From contig JAQJZZ010000013.1 of assembly GCA_030077755.1 (NCBI GenBank), positions 124,001 through 188,000 of the forward strand: a DNA stretch of 64,000 nt, given 5' to 3'. This document shows positions 47,739 through 59,579 of the stretch, piece by piece (the stretch's first letter is position 1; every line of letters begins with the position of its first letter). The translations under genes and the position numbers were made by a program. The notes beneath the pieces were generated by a model. The model worked only from the letters and a program-made list of their open reading frames with translations. It was not told the origin of the DNA and ran no database searches. This DNA is from Filosporella fistucella (Eukaryota; Ascomycota; Leotiomycetes; Helotiales).

Positions 47739-49167
47739 TTAACTTCTCAAATACTCCTTTACCCTCTCCGCCCAAACAGGCGCTCTCTTATACCTCCAAA
47801 ATGCAGGTACATTTCCCTCCTTCAAGCCTTCGATCGCTTGCCAGAGCTCTTCTCCCAGCCCCTCCTCCTTGATTTGTGCCAGCGGATAAAGATATAAATG
47901 TACACTCAAAATCCTTCCTCCTGTTTTTGGCAGAGCGAAAAGTGTTTGTAATTCGCAGCGTACGTAACAAGTGTCAAGTGAGAAATCGGTGTCTGTGGTA
48001 GGTGCGTCGTCAGAGTAGAGATGGTACTCGGTGTCGACGCAGAGCGCAGGAGAGGTGGCTATTGCCCACTATTTTCATTTAAATTAGCTTCTAGAATCTC
48101 AAAGTTTCTTCGGATAGTTTCGTTCAATTCACACCGTCCTTCCCTGTCGATCATTATGTTGAGTTTCAAGTAAATAATTGAAATCCAAAACTCACATTCA
48201 CCCTATATACCACCCTCCCCACTTCCAACTTCCCAAAATACCTGTCCATACTGCTCTCCAGCTTGTCTTTGTAACCAGGAACAGGCTTGTGCGCCTCCCT
48301 AAGCTTCAAGCCCAATTTATCACCGGCATCGAAACCGACAGGATAACACCATATATATGATTGTAGTGAGTATCCATCGCCATCTAGAGAAGGAAGCAAC
48401 ATCAAGAAATCCTCATCGATATTGAGAGCCAGTATACGTAGGGCTTCTATTGGGTCTGAAGGCGGAAGAAGTGGAATTTGTTCGTTCGTTAAGTTGTTGA
48501 GCAGATCGGTTGAGGTGAGAGTGAAGATTGTGGGGTAGCGTTGTGGAAGGTAAGTATTGGTCAGGAAGGTGTAGAGTTCTTCCACCATTGGAATTGCAGA
48601 TGGTAGACAACGTAGAGCATTTGGATGTGTTGAAATTATGTGTTGGCGCTCGATCAAGCGCTCAAGGTATTGCTTGTCAATGTGAGTGATTGAGTTGATG
48701 GTGGTATTTGTCAGGCCTTAAAAATTGTTAGATTGCATCATCTCAAAGAGAGAAGATTGAGAAGTCACCCATTGTCAAGAAGTATTTTGGGGAGAATTTG
48801 TAAATCTTCCTTGGTTCTTGTGTTGACCAATCGAGATCGGTGAGAGGTGTAATGGGAGGGATCTCCTTCTGCACCTTCTTAAGATCCACATCCTTCATAA
48901 AATTAATGGATGAACTATTTGCTGGTATCTAGAAGAGATATTAGCCGCCTCGCTTGGAGCTTGAGAAAGCAAAGGCACTTCACAAAAAGTGCCATAGGAG
49001 GACAAATGAACCATTTTCACTATTACCTTTGATTGCTTTGGAGGCAATGATGGGAACAGAAGTCTTCGAAGTGCAATAAAGATGGCAGTCGAGAACAATG
49101 GTATGAGCGCGTAGAGTACGGAGAAATGAAGCATTTCCTGCGTTGCAGTCACGACGGAGGATACCAT
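47739..49167 (-). CDS. Membrane-anchored DUF3445 protein (heme-dependent oxidative N-demethylase type)
   Basis: A 383-residue protein from four minus-strand exons: 49027-49167, 48769-48928, 48196-48716 and 47739-48068. The PF11927 (DUF3445) pattern is clear: DLDWSTQEPRKIYKFSPKY, IDKQYLERLIERQHII, LPQRYPTIF, EALRILALNIDEDFLML, IWCYPVGFDAGDKLG, VPGYKDKLESSMDRYF, VVYRVNWAIATSP, then RCELQTLFALPKTGG. Bacterial relatives include the heme-binding dimethylamine N-demethylase subunit. The N-terminal 45 residues hold a hydrophobic anchor (about 13-36), suggesting an endomembrane enzyme, as in many fungal members. Introns are 98, 52 and 127 bases. Exon 4 joins in frame as YRVN-WAIA, which supports the model. 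Confidence 0.87.
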
Positions 49168-49796
49168 TTTGCCCCAAAATTGCAGTGCCAAAACGTGACA
49201 ACAACACTTCAGTATTGTGGGCAAATGACACTTCCCAATATCAACATGATTACTTATACAATATCTCACGAAGTATCATGAAGTATCTATCATGTGATAT
49301 CGAAAGATTGGGTGTCCTATTGCAGAAGAATGGGAGATGATTGAGGGGAGTTGAATGAAACGCCGCGATTGGCTCATCTCGCCGATGGAGGGAAATTCTT
49401 TGGTGATAGGCAGAACATATGAAGATCCGGTGACTGACTCATCCTCGGTGTTGACATTTGGTTTTAGACCGAAATACACATGGGAGGGTGTGATAAGGAG
49501 GATCCGGCGTGCATTCGGTGTTATCGGTTGACAGCGAGACATACATATTGAAAAGGATGACTGGAGTCTGATTTCCATTTGGATCAGAAACAAAGTTAGT
49601 AGAGAAGCGTGAGAAATTATGTAATATATGAGTCCTCATGAGAATTGAAAAGACCTACGAGTGAAGCAGAGCTGCAATTGATTTGGCAATCACGTGAGAT
49701 AATCTCCCGATTTCCAGGTTGATTTGGCATTCCAATTCTGGATGGAACTGGTTTCGAAGCTGCTTTTAAGCCATTTAGAAGGTATCTTTGTCATAA
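49168..49796. promoter_or_regulatory. Divergent promoter region
   Basis: 629 bases between the DUF3445 gene (minus) and the DUF1349 gene (plus). No gene is seen. Both transcripts must start here. Confidence 0.45.
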
Positions 49797-50570
49797 ATGC
49801 AGGCCTCGGCTGCCGTTGAGAGCAGCAGGATCTTGAACGCTGAAGCCATGCCTGATCACGATCAGTCACCCACTTTTGTGTTTCTAAATGCTGCTCACAA
49901 CCAGGACACAACTGCCTTGGAGAAGATCACTCTGAAAGTCCCTCCTCAAACAGACATCTTTGCTTCTCCAACAATAGGCTACCACTTTTCAGCGCCCATC
50001 ATTTACACGCCCATCCCAATTCACGATTTCCAATCAACCATAGCGACGTTCACTCTACCAGTGACGGCCTTGCCCCCGAATCCAACACTGCACTTCGATC
50101 AATGTGGCTTGATCTTTGTCTTGCGGATGAGAAGCACCCTAGTCGCGAGCAAGGAACTTCCAGGGGATAAAAGGACCCATCCAAAATGGATTAAAGCAGG
50201 CATCGAAGTGATAGATGGAAAAGCATGGGGGAGTGTAGTAGTGAGACAAAAATGGAGCGATTGGAGTTTATTCGAACTAGAAGACTGTGCTGTGGAAAAA
50301 GGTTATAAGATAAAAATGGCATTGGAGAGGAGTGGCGACGCGTTGATGGTTTATGCGGTATTTGAGACTGAGTCGGGAGCAGTTAAAAAGCTTGTCAGGA
50401 AGGTGCCGTGGGTGTGGATTGATGAGGAGGTTGAAGGTGTAGAGGAAGCATTGGTGGGGGTATATGGAGCAAGGCCTGATGCTGGAAATCAGAGCAAAGG
50501 GCAGAATTTAGAGGCTGAAATTGAGGATTTGGTGATCAAGTGTGGAGATGGAATGAGAGTAATAAATTGA
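49797..50570 (+). CDS. DUF1349 / Ree1-like protein
   Basis: A 257-residue single-exon protein of the DUF1349 concanavalin-like beta-sandwich group (PF07081), which includes yeast Ree1, described as a regulator of enolase. Diagnostic stretches are FDQCGLIFVLRM, HPKWIKAGIEVIDGKAW and SVVVRQKWSDWSLF, then a KIKMALERSGDALMVYAVFE strand and a GVYGARP tail. The second Met (residue 18, MPDHDQSPTF) is an alternative start. The stop lies only 51 bases from the convergent aminotransferase stop, so the 3' UTRs probably overlap. Such domains may bind carbohydrate or small ligands. Precise function unknown. Confidence 0.78.
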   Translation: MQASAAVESSRILNAEAMPDHDQSPTFVFLNAAHNQDTTALEKITLKVPPQTDIFASPTIGYHFSAPIIYTPIPIHDFQSTIATFTLPVTALPPNPTLHFDQCGLIFVLRMRSTLVASKELPGDKRTHPKWIKAGIEVIDGKAWGSVVVRQKWSDWSLFELEDCAVEKGYKIKMALERSGDALMVYAVFETESGAVKKLVRKVPWVWIDEEVEGVEEALVGVYGARPDAGNQSKGQNLEAEIEDLVIKCGDGMRVIN

Positions 50571-50621
50571 GAATATCAGACATATATAGGTAGTGCTATT
50601 GATGGTAAAATATTTGGCGAT

Positions 50622-52042
50622 TTAATTTTCGATGGCCACCAGACTCATATGTCTCTCCAAGAACTTTGACACGCACTGGACAAATCTGTCCAACTCGCTT
50701 TGAGGGGTTCCAAGAATCAAGGCAATACTACCACGTCTTGTGATCCAGAATCCATCTTCCATCATCTCGATGAAAAATAAATCTTTGAGTCCCCAGTCCT
50801 CATCAATAGCCTCCCTGCATGGAATTTCGGTCGTACCCTTCTCTGAGAAGTGGATAGCGTTCAAAGCGCCTTGACCTGTGACACTCATCTTCGTACCTTT
50901 GGTGGCCTCTTGGAGCTTGGCTCTGAAGGCATCTCCCATTTTGTTGAACTCGATTGCTACTTCAGGCTTCCATATCTCAGATAGGCCGGTGTACCCTGCG
51001 TTCATGGCCAGGGTGTTGTTGTTGAAGGTTCCAGAATGAGCAAGAGAATTAGGTGATCGTGGATCATACACAGCCATGATATCAGCCCGTCCGCCAAAAG
51101 CTCCAAATGCAAGCCCTCCACCGAGATATTTACCGAAAGTGGTGATATCTGGTTTCAAACCGATAATAGATTGCAACCCAGACGGTCCAAGTCTTGAAGT
51201 CATGACTTCGTCGAATATGAATACAGCGCCAACTTTGTTTGCGCTTTCTTGAAGCTGCACAAGAAATTCCTTGGTTCCGGAGATACAACCGCCAGCTCCT
51301 TGCATGCCTTCAACAAGAACCGCAGCGATATCGTCCTTCTCGATAAGGTCCTTTGCCCCTTCGACATCGTTGTATCGTCCAATCACCCACTCATGCTTAT
51401 CGACTCCATTTTCCTGGACACCGTCCCAGAATCCAAGGACAGCACCATGATAGCCACCACTAAATACGACAGTCTTACGCTTTCCGGTGAAGTGGCGAGC
51501 TCCTGCAAGCGCGTGAAGATTTGCTTCAGTTCCAGAATTGCAGAAGCGGACTTTGTCGAGGTCGAAACGTTGGCAGATCAACTTAGCATGAGCTGCTTCT
51601 TGAGCGATAGTGGAGCCTAGATTCAGTCCTACATTTTCGATGGTATCGATAAGGGACTTCTTGATGATGGGGTGAGAATGGCCATATAGTGCCGCAGTAA
51701 GTTCACCGACGAAGTCAGTGTAGCTAGTTATGATGAGACGGGTTCACTAAACAGGATAAAGAAAGCTCACGTATGCCCATCCTCATCAAACACTTTGTAG
51801 TTCTCCCCCCTCTTCATGCATATGGGGAATGGGGCCGAGTAGAGGAGCGTCCGAGTGTTTCCTCCTGGGAGGTACTCTGTTGCTTCCTCGAAAAGCTTTG
51901 CGGAGATAGGGTTTCTAGCGACGAATCTCTCTTTGGCAGTTACCACGGAAGAAGTAAGCATTGATGATGGCTTTATTTGGCACTTGACAGTCAAGCCTAA
52001 TTCGGCCACTGGAGTTGATGGAGGGGAATCAGCTTTCGGCAT
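50622..52042 (-). CDS. Class III PLP aminotransferase (glutamate-1-semialdehyde aminomutase-like)
   Basis: A 457-residue PLP enzyme from exons 51771-52042 and 50622-51723 (47-base intron, phase 2). It starts at MPKADSPPS; an upstream in-frame ATG at 52105 would lie nearer the TATA element. Motifs are YLPGGNTRTLLY, YTDFVGELTAALYGHSHP, FCNSGTEANLHALAGAR (phosphate loop), VFSGGYHGA, VLVEGMQGAGG, IFDEVMTSR (Asp262) and TTFGKYLGGG with the Schiff-base Lys289. The arrangement is that of glutamate-1-semialdehyde 2,1-aminomutase relatives. Fungi make 5-aminolevulinate from glycine and succinyl-CoA, so a heme role is unlikely; it more probably transaminates an amino acid or amine within this cluster. 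Confidence 0.88.
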
Positions 52043-52866
52043 CTTGATTGTGAGGGCGGGGGAGGGGGGGCTTCGATTCGATGAATTATGCCAATATACA
52101 CTCACAGAAAGCTTCTAATATATCGACATTGATATGAGGATATGGGTTCTCCCCGACCCTAAGTCACGGCGATATCGTGGTGGTTCTTAATCCTGATTGG
52201 TCTCAAACGCCGTATATAGCCACACTCGATTCCACTTATGGTTGATTGGTCCAGCAACTCGATTATTTAGCCAAGACAAATAAAGTTCTGGGTTGCATGA
52301 GTTTTTGAGTGTCCCGAAACTTCAGATTCGCTCAACGCTGGTTGATGCCGTGTCTGAATAGCCCCGTCCAGGGAGAACCAGACCTCATGGGATCTTATCA
52401 ATTGTGCGTCCTGTCCGTACTCCATACCATTGCACAAAGCAGAGAAGTGATGGACAGCCATAGGCCGCTTCGCATTGGTACCTCAGTTTCTTCTCTTACA
52501 AGGCTGGAGACGAGATGAAGCTCAACGAGTGTTCCAGGTTTCTCAAGCAGACGCGCATGCACGTGACCGGCTCAAGCGACTGAAAACCTCGTAATCCGTC
52601 CTCGTCTCTCTCTTCCTCTGCCTTTTACATAGCATTACAATGTGACGGTGTCCCTTACCTGCAGGAAATCTTTCGGCCAGCGGTCTATGTTACGATTCTA
52701 ATATGCCTACAATGATCAATTTTCGGTAGTTTTCGTGCAACACTGCCACATGCAATGGGTACCTCCTGCAAGAGTGGGATCCGTCGAGGACCCAATAAAT
52801 TCATCTCCACCCTATATCCTCAACGCCGTCCGGCTTAGACCATAAAAAACAGTGACAACTTTCGAA
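52043..52866. promoter_or_regulatory. Divergent promoter, aminotransferase and Zn2Cys6 regulator
   Basis: 824 bases. It contains TATATA at 52213-52218 (about 170 bases before the aminotransferase ATG) and a TGATAAG GATA-factor site on the minus strand at 52394-52400. A 69-codon frame at 52309 is not supported as a gene. Confidence 0.45.
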
Positions 52867-55075
52867 ATGTCATCAGCACATCACGCTGGGGAAGCCAATC
52901 GAGAAAAAGCTGTGATTGGCCGGAAATTAAGTATAGCATCACCCAGTACCCCTCGACTGAACGGTCTGACAATGTTAGGTCGAGCGGCATGTATCAATTG
53001 TCATGACCGAAAGATACGATGCGATGCACATAGACGAGGATTTCCGTGTTCCAACTGTATCAGTTCTCAACGTTCAAATTGTCGAATACACGAGAAGAAA
53101 AAGCGCAATCTCGCACGCCCTTCAAACGGATTTGTACCAATCCGTCGCAGGTTGGAAAGTGTTACCGAGTCAGCTGGAAGTCGAGGCCAACTGTCCTCCA
53201 AAGTAGGCGCCAGCAGAGAATTGGAAGACGATCCACGTACTAATGTTGGAAACACTCTGAGCAAAGATGATTCTGGAAGAAGACATCTTGTTGAGTTCAT
53301 TGACCAAGAAGACATGGGGCATCGTTCTATCCAGAGGGGTGTCAGGATAACTTACGTGGGTAAAGATGTCTCAAATCTCAACTTTCTTGTCAGACAACGT
53401 GATGGTGGTGAGGATGAAGCTGTTTATCATTTCCCAAGTGATGAAATTGCACGTCAATTTATCACCCACGAGCCTGAGCGGATGCCGCGTGAAGCATTCA
53501 TTCTGCCAGAACAAGCGTTGGCAGACGAGTTAGTAGCTGCATATTTCAGTTATGTCAATCCAGGTTTTCCGATTATCGATGAAGATATATTCATGGGTCA
53601 GTATAGTGGTCGAAATCCTGCGGATCCCCCCTCACTGCTCGTTCTGCAAGCCATTCTTTTGGTTGGAGCTCATGTGTCGCGCGATCGGCCAGAACGCGAT
53701 ACACTGAAAGCGACCTTTTTCCGAAGAGCGAAAATCTTATTCGATGCTCGGCTCGAAAAAAATCGCGATGTAGTAGTGCAAGCAGCTTTGCTTCTTACCT
53801 GGCATTCTGATGGCGCGGAGGATATAGGAGCTAATGCATGGTATTGGATTGGCATAGCAGCTAGAACGGCTATGGGATTGGGGATGCATCGTGATGCCGG
53901 TGCAAGTAATCTAGTCGATAATGACATGAGGATGTGGAGAAGGACGTGGTGGATTTTGGTCCAATTTGACATAACCGTGTCGCTATCATATGGTCGCCCG
54001 CAGGCAATGTGAGCAATCACATTCTCGTTCAGACCGCTCACTGATTTTGCTACTTAGAAATCTCGATGAATGCGACGTACAGCCACTCAGCGATTCTGAC
54101 TTTGAAGGATGTGGCGCAAACGTGCAAAAAGACTATGTCATCAAACACACCGAGCTGTGCCTTCTCATCTCCAAGGTAGTCCGTGAACGATTTGGAATTC
54201 GTGTCAGTAAAGAGGACCGGAAAGCTGCATTGGGACACGCTGATGAGGCATTGGCAAATTGGTGCTTAATGCTTCCATCATGGCTTCAAATGAACCTGTC
54301 GGACATGAGCCTGTGGGCGGCCTCACTTCATCTGACCTATAATAATTTCTTGATACTGCTTCATCGACCACATCCGCGAGCGACCCGAACGGCTGCAGAC
54401 TATGGCCCGAATGATTCAGATATCTGTAGCGCTGCTGCAAACACGATTGCGACAATATTCGATGATCTACGACAAAAGGATCAGATCAAGTACCTTTGGT
54501 TGTCGGATATTAATGCCCTCTTCACTGCCATGATTCAAGTTAGTGTAGAGCTTCGATTCTCCAACCCTGTACTTGCTATCAATGCTCTGCGCCGCTTTGA
54601 TTCTACTTTGTTTTCTCTCAGAAAATTGGCCGAATATTGGATCAACGCAGAATCCATACTCCGTCTGTTTGAAGAGAGTTCCCACGTTCAGCACGGTATA
54701 AGATTAGGACAAAATGTTAGGTCCGGAATTGAGACTGAGCAAGGAACGCGAGCCCCGAACGAAAAGGAGGTTTCAACCACTCTTCACGGTGATATTTCCA
54801 TGGCAGGTAGTGTTTGGCCTACAGAGAAACGATCAGACCTGGATGTGCTCGCGGCAGCAGCACATGCAGCCAGTGACCAAGCCCCGGACACAAACTATGA
54901 GTTCCTGCAAGATCATATTGGCTGGAAAGACATATTCCCTCAATGCAACTCAAGTCCAAACGAGTTCACGATCCCACCTAGTATGCTTCCCTCACAAAGC
55001 GAATGGCGAGAGATATACTGGCAAGAACCGGGAATCTCGGGTACATTTCCAGAAGGATTCTGGGGTTGGCCTTAA
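52867..55075 (+). CDS. Zn(II)2Cys6 transcription factor with Fungal_trans domain
   Basis: A 719-residue regulator from exons 52867-54008 and 54058-55075 (49-base intron, phase 2). The DNA-binding cluster is at Cys42, 45, 52, 61, 64 and 72 (CX2CX6CX8CX2CX7C) with the basic KIRCDAHRRG loop. The middle homology region (Fungal_trans, PF04082-like) runs from about 215 to 430: YVNPGFPIIDEDIF, LLVLQAILLVGAH, AWYWIGIAARTAMGLGMHRD, RRTWWILVQFDITVSLSYGRP. The ATG at 52867 (MSSAHHAGE) is the first ATG in frame. Its stop is 38 bases from the convergent monooxygenase stop. Probably controls flanking cluster genes (inference). Confidence 0.9.
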
Positions 55076-55113
55076 TATCACACCAGGAAGATTTGCAACA
55101 TTATATTGAACTT

Positions 55114-57118
55114 TTAATACATTATTCCTTCGTACCCTTCGTCAGGATTGTCAAAATACCATGTCAAATCTCGCCCGACCCCTTCTTTCACACTGAAACC
55201 ATTACCCAAGTAAGAAAATCTATTCACAGGATTCCAACTCTTCCATTGCCAGTCTTCGTACCTAGGATTCGTCATTGTATGAAACCAATGGAGTCTGCTT
55301 CCTGGATGCAAGGCAGATACCGGCCCATCAACTTTTCCATTCTTGAACCATGAACGGCATTTGGTACTCCACGCTGTGCGGGTAAGGAAAACATCAGCGT
55401 GGAGAGTGAACTCGCGGATTGCGGATGGCTGAGGACAAAACGATTTGATGTCCTCCATCTGACATTTGTAAAGCATCTTTAGAATGTATTTGGTGATGTG
55501 CTCTATTATTGGAAGCGCAGACCCGTGGCCGACTGGCGAGTTGGGCCCCATGAACACTCGGCTGTCAGCATTTATCTGATGTTTATACGTACGACTCACT
55601 GAAGTAGTTGGGCATATTTTCTGGAGCTAGGGACAGATATGCAGTGGCTCTTTCACTCCACTGCGCAGACAAGCTAGCTCCCTCTTTCCCAATAATTGGG
55701 AATCTCGGGCAGAAGGAAAGGTCAAATCCAGTCGCGCAAATCAATACCTCGGCTTTGATCACTTGTCCATTGCTCAAAACCAAGCCTTCAGGTATAATCT
55801 CGCCCACTTCATCAGTCACGACCCGCACATTTTCCCTTGTCAACGATTCCAAGTATCCATTCCCTGGTGTCGGCCGCCTGCAACCTACTGCGAATTTGGG
55901 TATGATGAAATCTGCTAGTGGATTGTTATCGCCTAGCTTTTTCCTCGTGTCGTTCGTCGAGAACTCAACAGCAGCTGCTTGCTCCGGAGAATCTTTGTGG
56001 AGCTTGACACAATATCAGCAATGAGAGTGCAGGCGTGCTGGAGAGAGTTACCATCCTGAATCGACTGTTCAATTCTTTCTCCACGTCTTTTCGATACGCC
56101 AGATAGCTTTCTTGATTCTCAGAGAACTCTTTCTTTTGCTCCGAGGTAACTGCAAAATAGTTAGCAAACAACAGGGCGAATGAATTATTACCCCACATTC
56201 AAAATTGGTGCCACCTGGACCAGCTTTACTTTGAGCGAATCCGGCAGTGACCCATGTTGGTGAGCGGATGAAGGTTGTCAAATGTTTCACTTTTGGCTGG
56301 ATAGCTGGCACGATCTGAATTGCAGATGACCCGCTGCCTAACACTGCAACTGTCTTTCCGGTTAAATCAGTCTCAGGCTTGTACGCAGCGCTGTGCATCA
56401 ACTCTCCTTGGAATGACTCCAGCCCTGGCACTTTTGGCCACTTCCAATTACTGTGCGTTGTCAGTTTGGCACGAATCGAAAATACAGGTTGCATACTTCA
56501 GAAATCCAGAGGCATTGATGAAGAAGTTACACCAATCATCGAATTCAATGCCGGTCGCCAAGTTCTTGACACGCATATTCCACTTCCCATTCAGTTCGTC
56601 CCATACGGCGGATGTGATGAGGTGCTCAAGTTTAACAAATTTCCTCAAACCATATTCATCTGCAACTCCCTGAAAGTACTTCAGTATTTCTGGACCAGGC
56701 GAATAGCTTTTCCGGTCAGAACTTGTCCTCAAATGGCATACATCCAATACTTACAATTTCTCCCAATTTGGATTGGGGGCCCATGTGTATTGGTAGCTGT
56801 GGGATGGGATGTCGCAGGCACATCCGGGATATCTATATTGTCAGACAAGTCGTCACAAATGACAGGCAAAAACGGAACACACTTATTCTCGAGCCATGTT
56901 CCTCCCACATCTGTATTCTTCTCATACACTTGGAGTTCAACATTTTCCATATGCTGCTCGATTTGTCTTGCGACATTCAGCCCAGAGGCTCCTGCACCCA
57001 GAGTAATAACACGTAACCTCCTCGGCTGTCCCAGTGGGCGTTCATCAACTACGTAGCCATTTGCTTCTGGTGCAAACACTCCTGGTTCGCAAACAGTACC
57101 TCTACTTTCGATAACCAT
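55114..57118 (-). CDS. Baeyer-Villiger-type flavin monooxygenase
   Basis: A 573-residue FAD/NADPH monooxygenase from seven minus-strand exons: 56883-57118, 56755-56832, 56497-56706, 56197-56450, 56052-56149, 55600-56002 and 55114-55556. Introns are 43-50 bases. Motifs are GAGASG at 41-46 (FAD), FQGELMHSAAY at 187-197 (the BVMO fingerprint F.G...H, with Tyr where Trp is common), GSGSSA at 212-217 (NADPH) and ICATGFDLSF. The last intron (55557-55599) was placed so that NYFMFMGPNSPVGHG, a family block, reads through. It inserts one oxygen next to a carbonyl or on N/S. It shares its promoter with the permease, which suggests co-expression. Confidence 0.9.
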
Positions 57119-57678
57119 TTTTGAATTTGTTTCTATCTTGCTCGTTTGATTTGAGGATCGGTACAGCTTGAACTGAGTACAGTGGTTCAAATGCAATACC
57201 TTCAATCTCTAAAGACCTTCGTCCATCATACACGATTATCATAAACTAGCAGCACAACTCCGAAACATCAACTCACTTTCCCTGCGCTTTCCTTCGAAGT
57301 CCCGATGCGCCGGCACTGTGTTATGACACCCCACTTTCGGAAGATCAATGCGATAAGGCATCAGACTCAGCTCCGTCGACAGAGGGAGTAAAGTGGGGGA
57401 GCCCACAATTTGAATAGCTAATTCCTGCCTCCCACTTTCAACTCTTATCTTCAATCGCCGAGCGATGGATATGTCAGGCTGACGGCAATGTCAATCTCAA
57501 TTGACTCGAGGAATCGCCGAGAACAAAAGATATGCACAATCGCACCGAGCCATGTTATCACCAAGTGCAGTTATCGGTTCAGCCAAAATCACTTCCAACC
57601 GATGTGGTCTGATATATGATCCTTCTGCATGTCGAGAATCAATATCATCCAAGATTCACGAAGTTTGTAAACCGCCAA
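57119..57678. promoter_or_regulatory. Divergent promoter, monooxygenase and permease
   Basis: 560 bases. It contains CCCACTTT at 57330-57337 and 57431-57438 and its complement at 57390-57397, the 10-base direct repeat AATCGCCGAG at 57453-57462 and 57512-57521, and GATA sites at 57352-57357 (CGATAAG context) and 57443-57450 (AGATAAG on the minus strand). These look like binding sites for a cluster regulator plus nitrogen control. Motifs are seen; roles are inferred. Confidence 0.5.
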
Positions 57679-59579
57679 ATGGATCTCGAGAAGACTACTT
57701 CGGTGAAGGCCACCAGTGTGCCAAATAGTACTGCCGATAATGGTATTGGCACTATTGATGCCGCACAGGAATATCCGAATGAGTCAACCGCGGGAGTCAG
57801 CCATGGGCAGTTGCGCCGCAAATTCAAAGCAAGACATGTTCAGATGATTGCATTGGCTGGAAACATTGGAAGTGGTGTTTTCATCAGTCTTGGTGCTGTG
57901 AGTAAGACCGAATTCCGGAAAGGCAATATTCAGCTGACCGAGATAGGCTCTTCGATCTGGAGGTGCGCCAGGAATTCTCATCGGATATCCGCTGGTATGT
58001 TGCATGGCGTTAGCCATGCTCACTGTTCTCGGTGAAGCTGTTGTTCTTTTCCCGACTTCGGGATCGTTCATCGATCATGCTTCAAGATTCGTGGATCCAG
58101 CTCTAGGGTTTGCGATCGGCTTTTGCGAGTGGTTTGGAGCATTAACTGTGGTTGCCGCAGAGGGAGCAGTAAGTGTTCCCTAACGTCTCAAGACCCGATG
58201 ATACTAATTCAATGAAGGTCTTCCCAGTCATCATAAGTTACTGGACAACATCAATACCATCTGCTGCACTCATGACCATCTATCTCGGTGAGTTTGAGAA
58301 GTTGCTGCACAGCTCAACTCATTTGCTTACTCTGGTCCATAGTCGTTGTCTTTGCTTTCCATCTCATGCCCAATGAGTGGTTTGCCGAGTTTGAATTCTG
58401 TACTGGAGCTGTCAAAGTGACTACTATGGCCATCGTCCTCTTAACATGTGTGGCGATTGTGGCTGGAGCTGGGCCGACTGGACGCACTGATTGGGGGGCG
58501 AATTATAATGAGCTTGCTGCATTTCCGAATGGATTCCGAGTAAGTCCTCAACTCAATTGCTCCATTAATCTGCTCTGACGAATTAAGGGTGTTGCAAGAG
58601 TGTTTTTGTACGCAGCTTGGGCAACGGGAGGCCAGGAAATTATGGGTATTGCCGCTGGTGAGGCCAGAATGCCCCGCTACGATATGCCCAGGGCAACAGT
58701 CAACCTTTTCATTCGAATCATTGCCATCTTCGGCTCATCTTGTGTTCTAATTTCAGTACTTGTACCTTACAATGAGCCGCTTCTCCTGGGCACCAGCAAT
58801 GTCGCAGCATCCCCTTTCGTCATCGCAATGGGATATGCTGGAATTAAAGTCCTTCCCGATATTATCAACGTTGTCCTACTCATCTGTCTTTGCTGTATTG
58901 GCTCAGAGTCTATATTCATTGCCTCTCGCGTCCAGACGGCGATGGCAAAAATGGGGATGTTCCCTGCTGTCTTTGGAAAGGTGGATAGCAAAGGACGACC
59001 GATAATTTCTCTCGCTACCTGTTTCTTGATCGCCATTGCCATGACATACATGTGTGTATCAACAACGGGCGCTATAGCATTCAACTGGTTTTCTTCGGTA
59101 TCGGCAACCACGACATTCTTTGCATGGATGGTACGTCTCATTGTGTATCTTATATCAAACAATACTAACCTGATCAGGTTATCCCTGTCACTAATTGGTG
59201 TATGCATCGCGCTCTCAAAGCACAAAATGATCGCGCATTTTCTGAACCCTATGCGAACAAGAACCGTTTCTGGCCTTTGGAATCTATCTTCCTCTTCGTC
59301 TCCACCCTTTTTACATTTTCCTGCACGTTCTACGTCTCTCTCATTCCTGCCACAGGCTCGCCCTCGGCCGAGACGTTCTTCGAGACTATGCTCTGTTTTC
59401 CTGTTTTTGTGGTCGCCTTTGTCGGCTACAAACTGTGGTTTAAGACCAAGATCCAGGACCCAAAAACAGCAGATTTGATAAGTGGTAGGAGACCAATTAC
59501 GGAGGAAGAGTATGTCTTCCTGGATAAGTATTACAGCCAGCCTACATGGAAGAGGGCAGTGAGTTATCTGAGATTTTAG
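57679..59579 (+). CDS. Amino acid permease (YAT/AAT family)
   Basis: A 550-residue plasma-membrane H+/amino acid symporter from six exons: 57679-57897, 57947-58168, 58218-58287, 58343-58539, 58588-59130 and 59178-59579. The hallmark RKFKARHVQMIALAGNIGSGVFISLG opens transmembrane segment 1 near residues 50-73. Next come GGAPGILIGYP, the cation-coupled segment with FCEWFGALTVVAAEG, WATGGQEIMGIAAGEA with RMPRYDMPRA, SRVQTAMAKMGMFP and a C-terminal YYSQPTW tail. About 12 membrane segments are expected. The ATG at 57679 (MDLEKTTS) is chosen; the frame is open 21 codons upstream to an ATG at 57616. Substrate unknown. Confidence 0.92.

Noticed and set aside
55557..55599. Shorter last intron (GTACGT donor, 31 bases) in the monooxygenase
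   Set aside because: It keeps frame but is too short for a fungal intron and breaks the NYF..GPNSPVGHG family block; the 43-base intron restores it.
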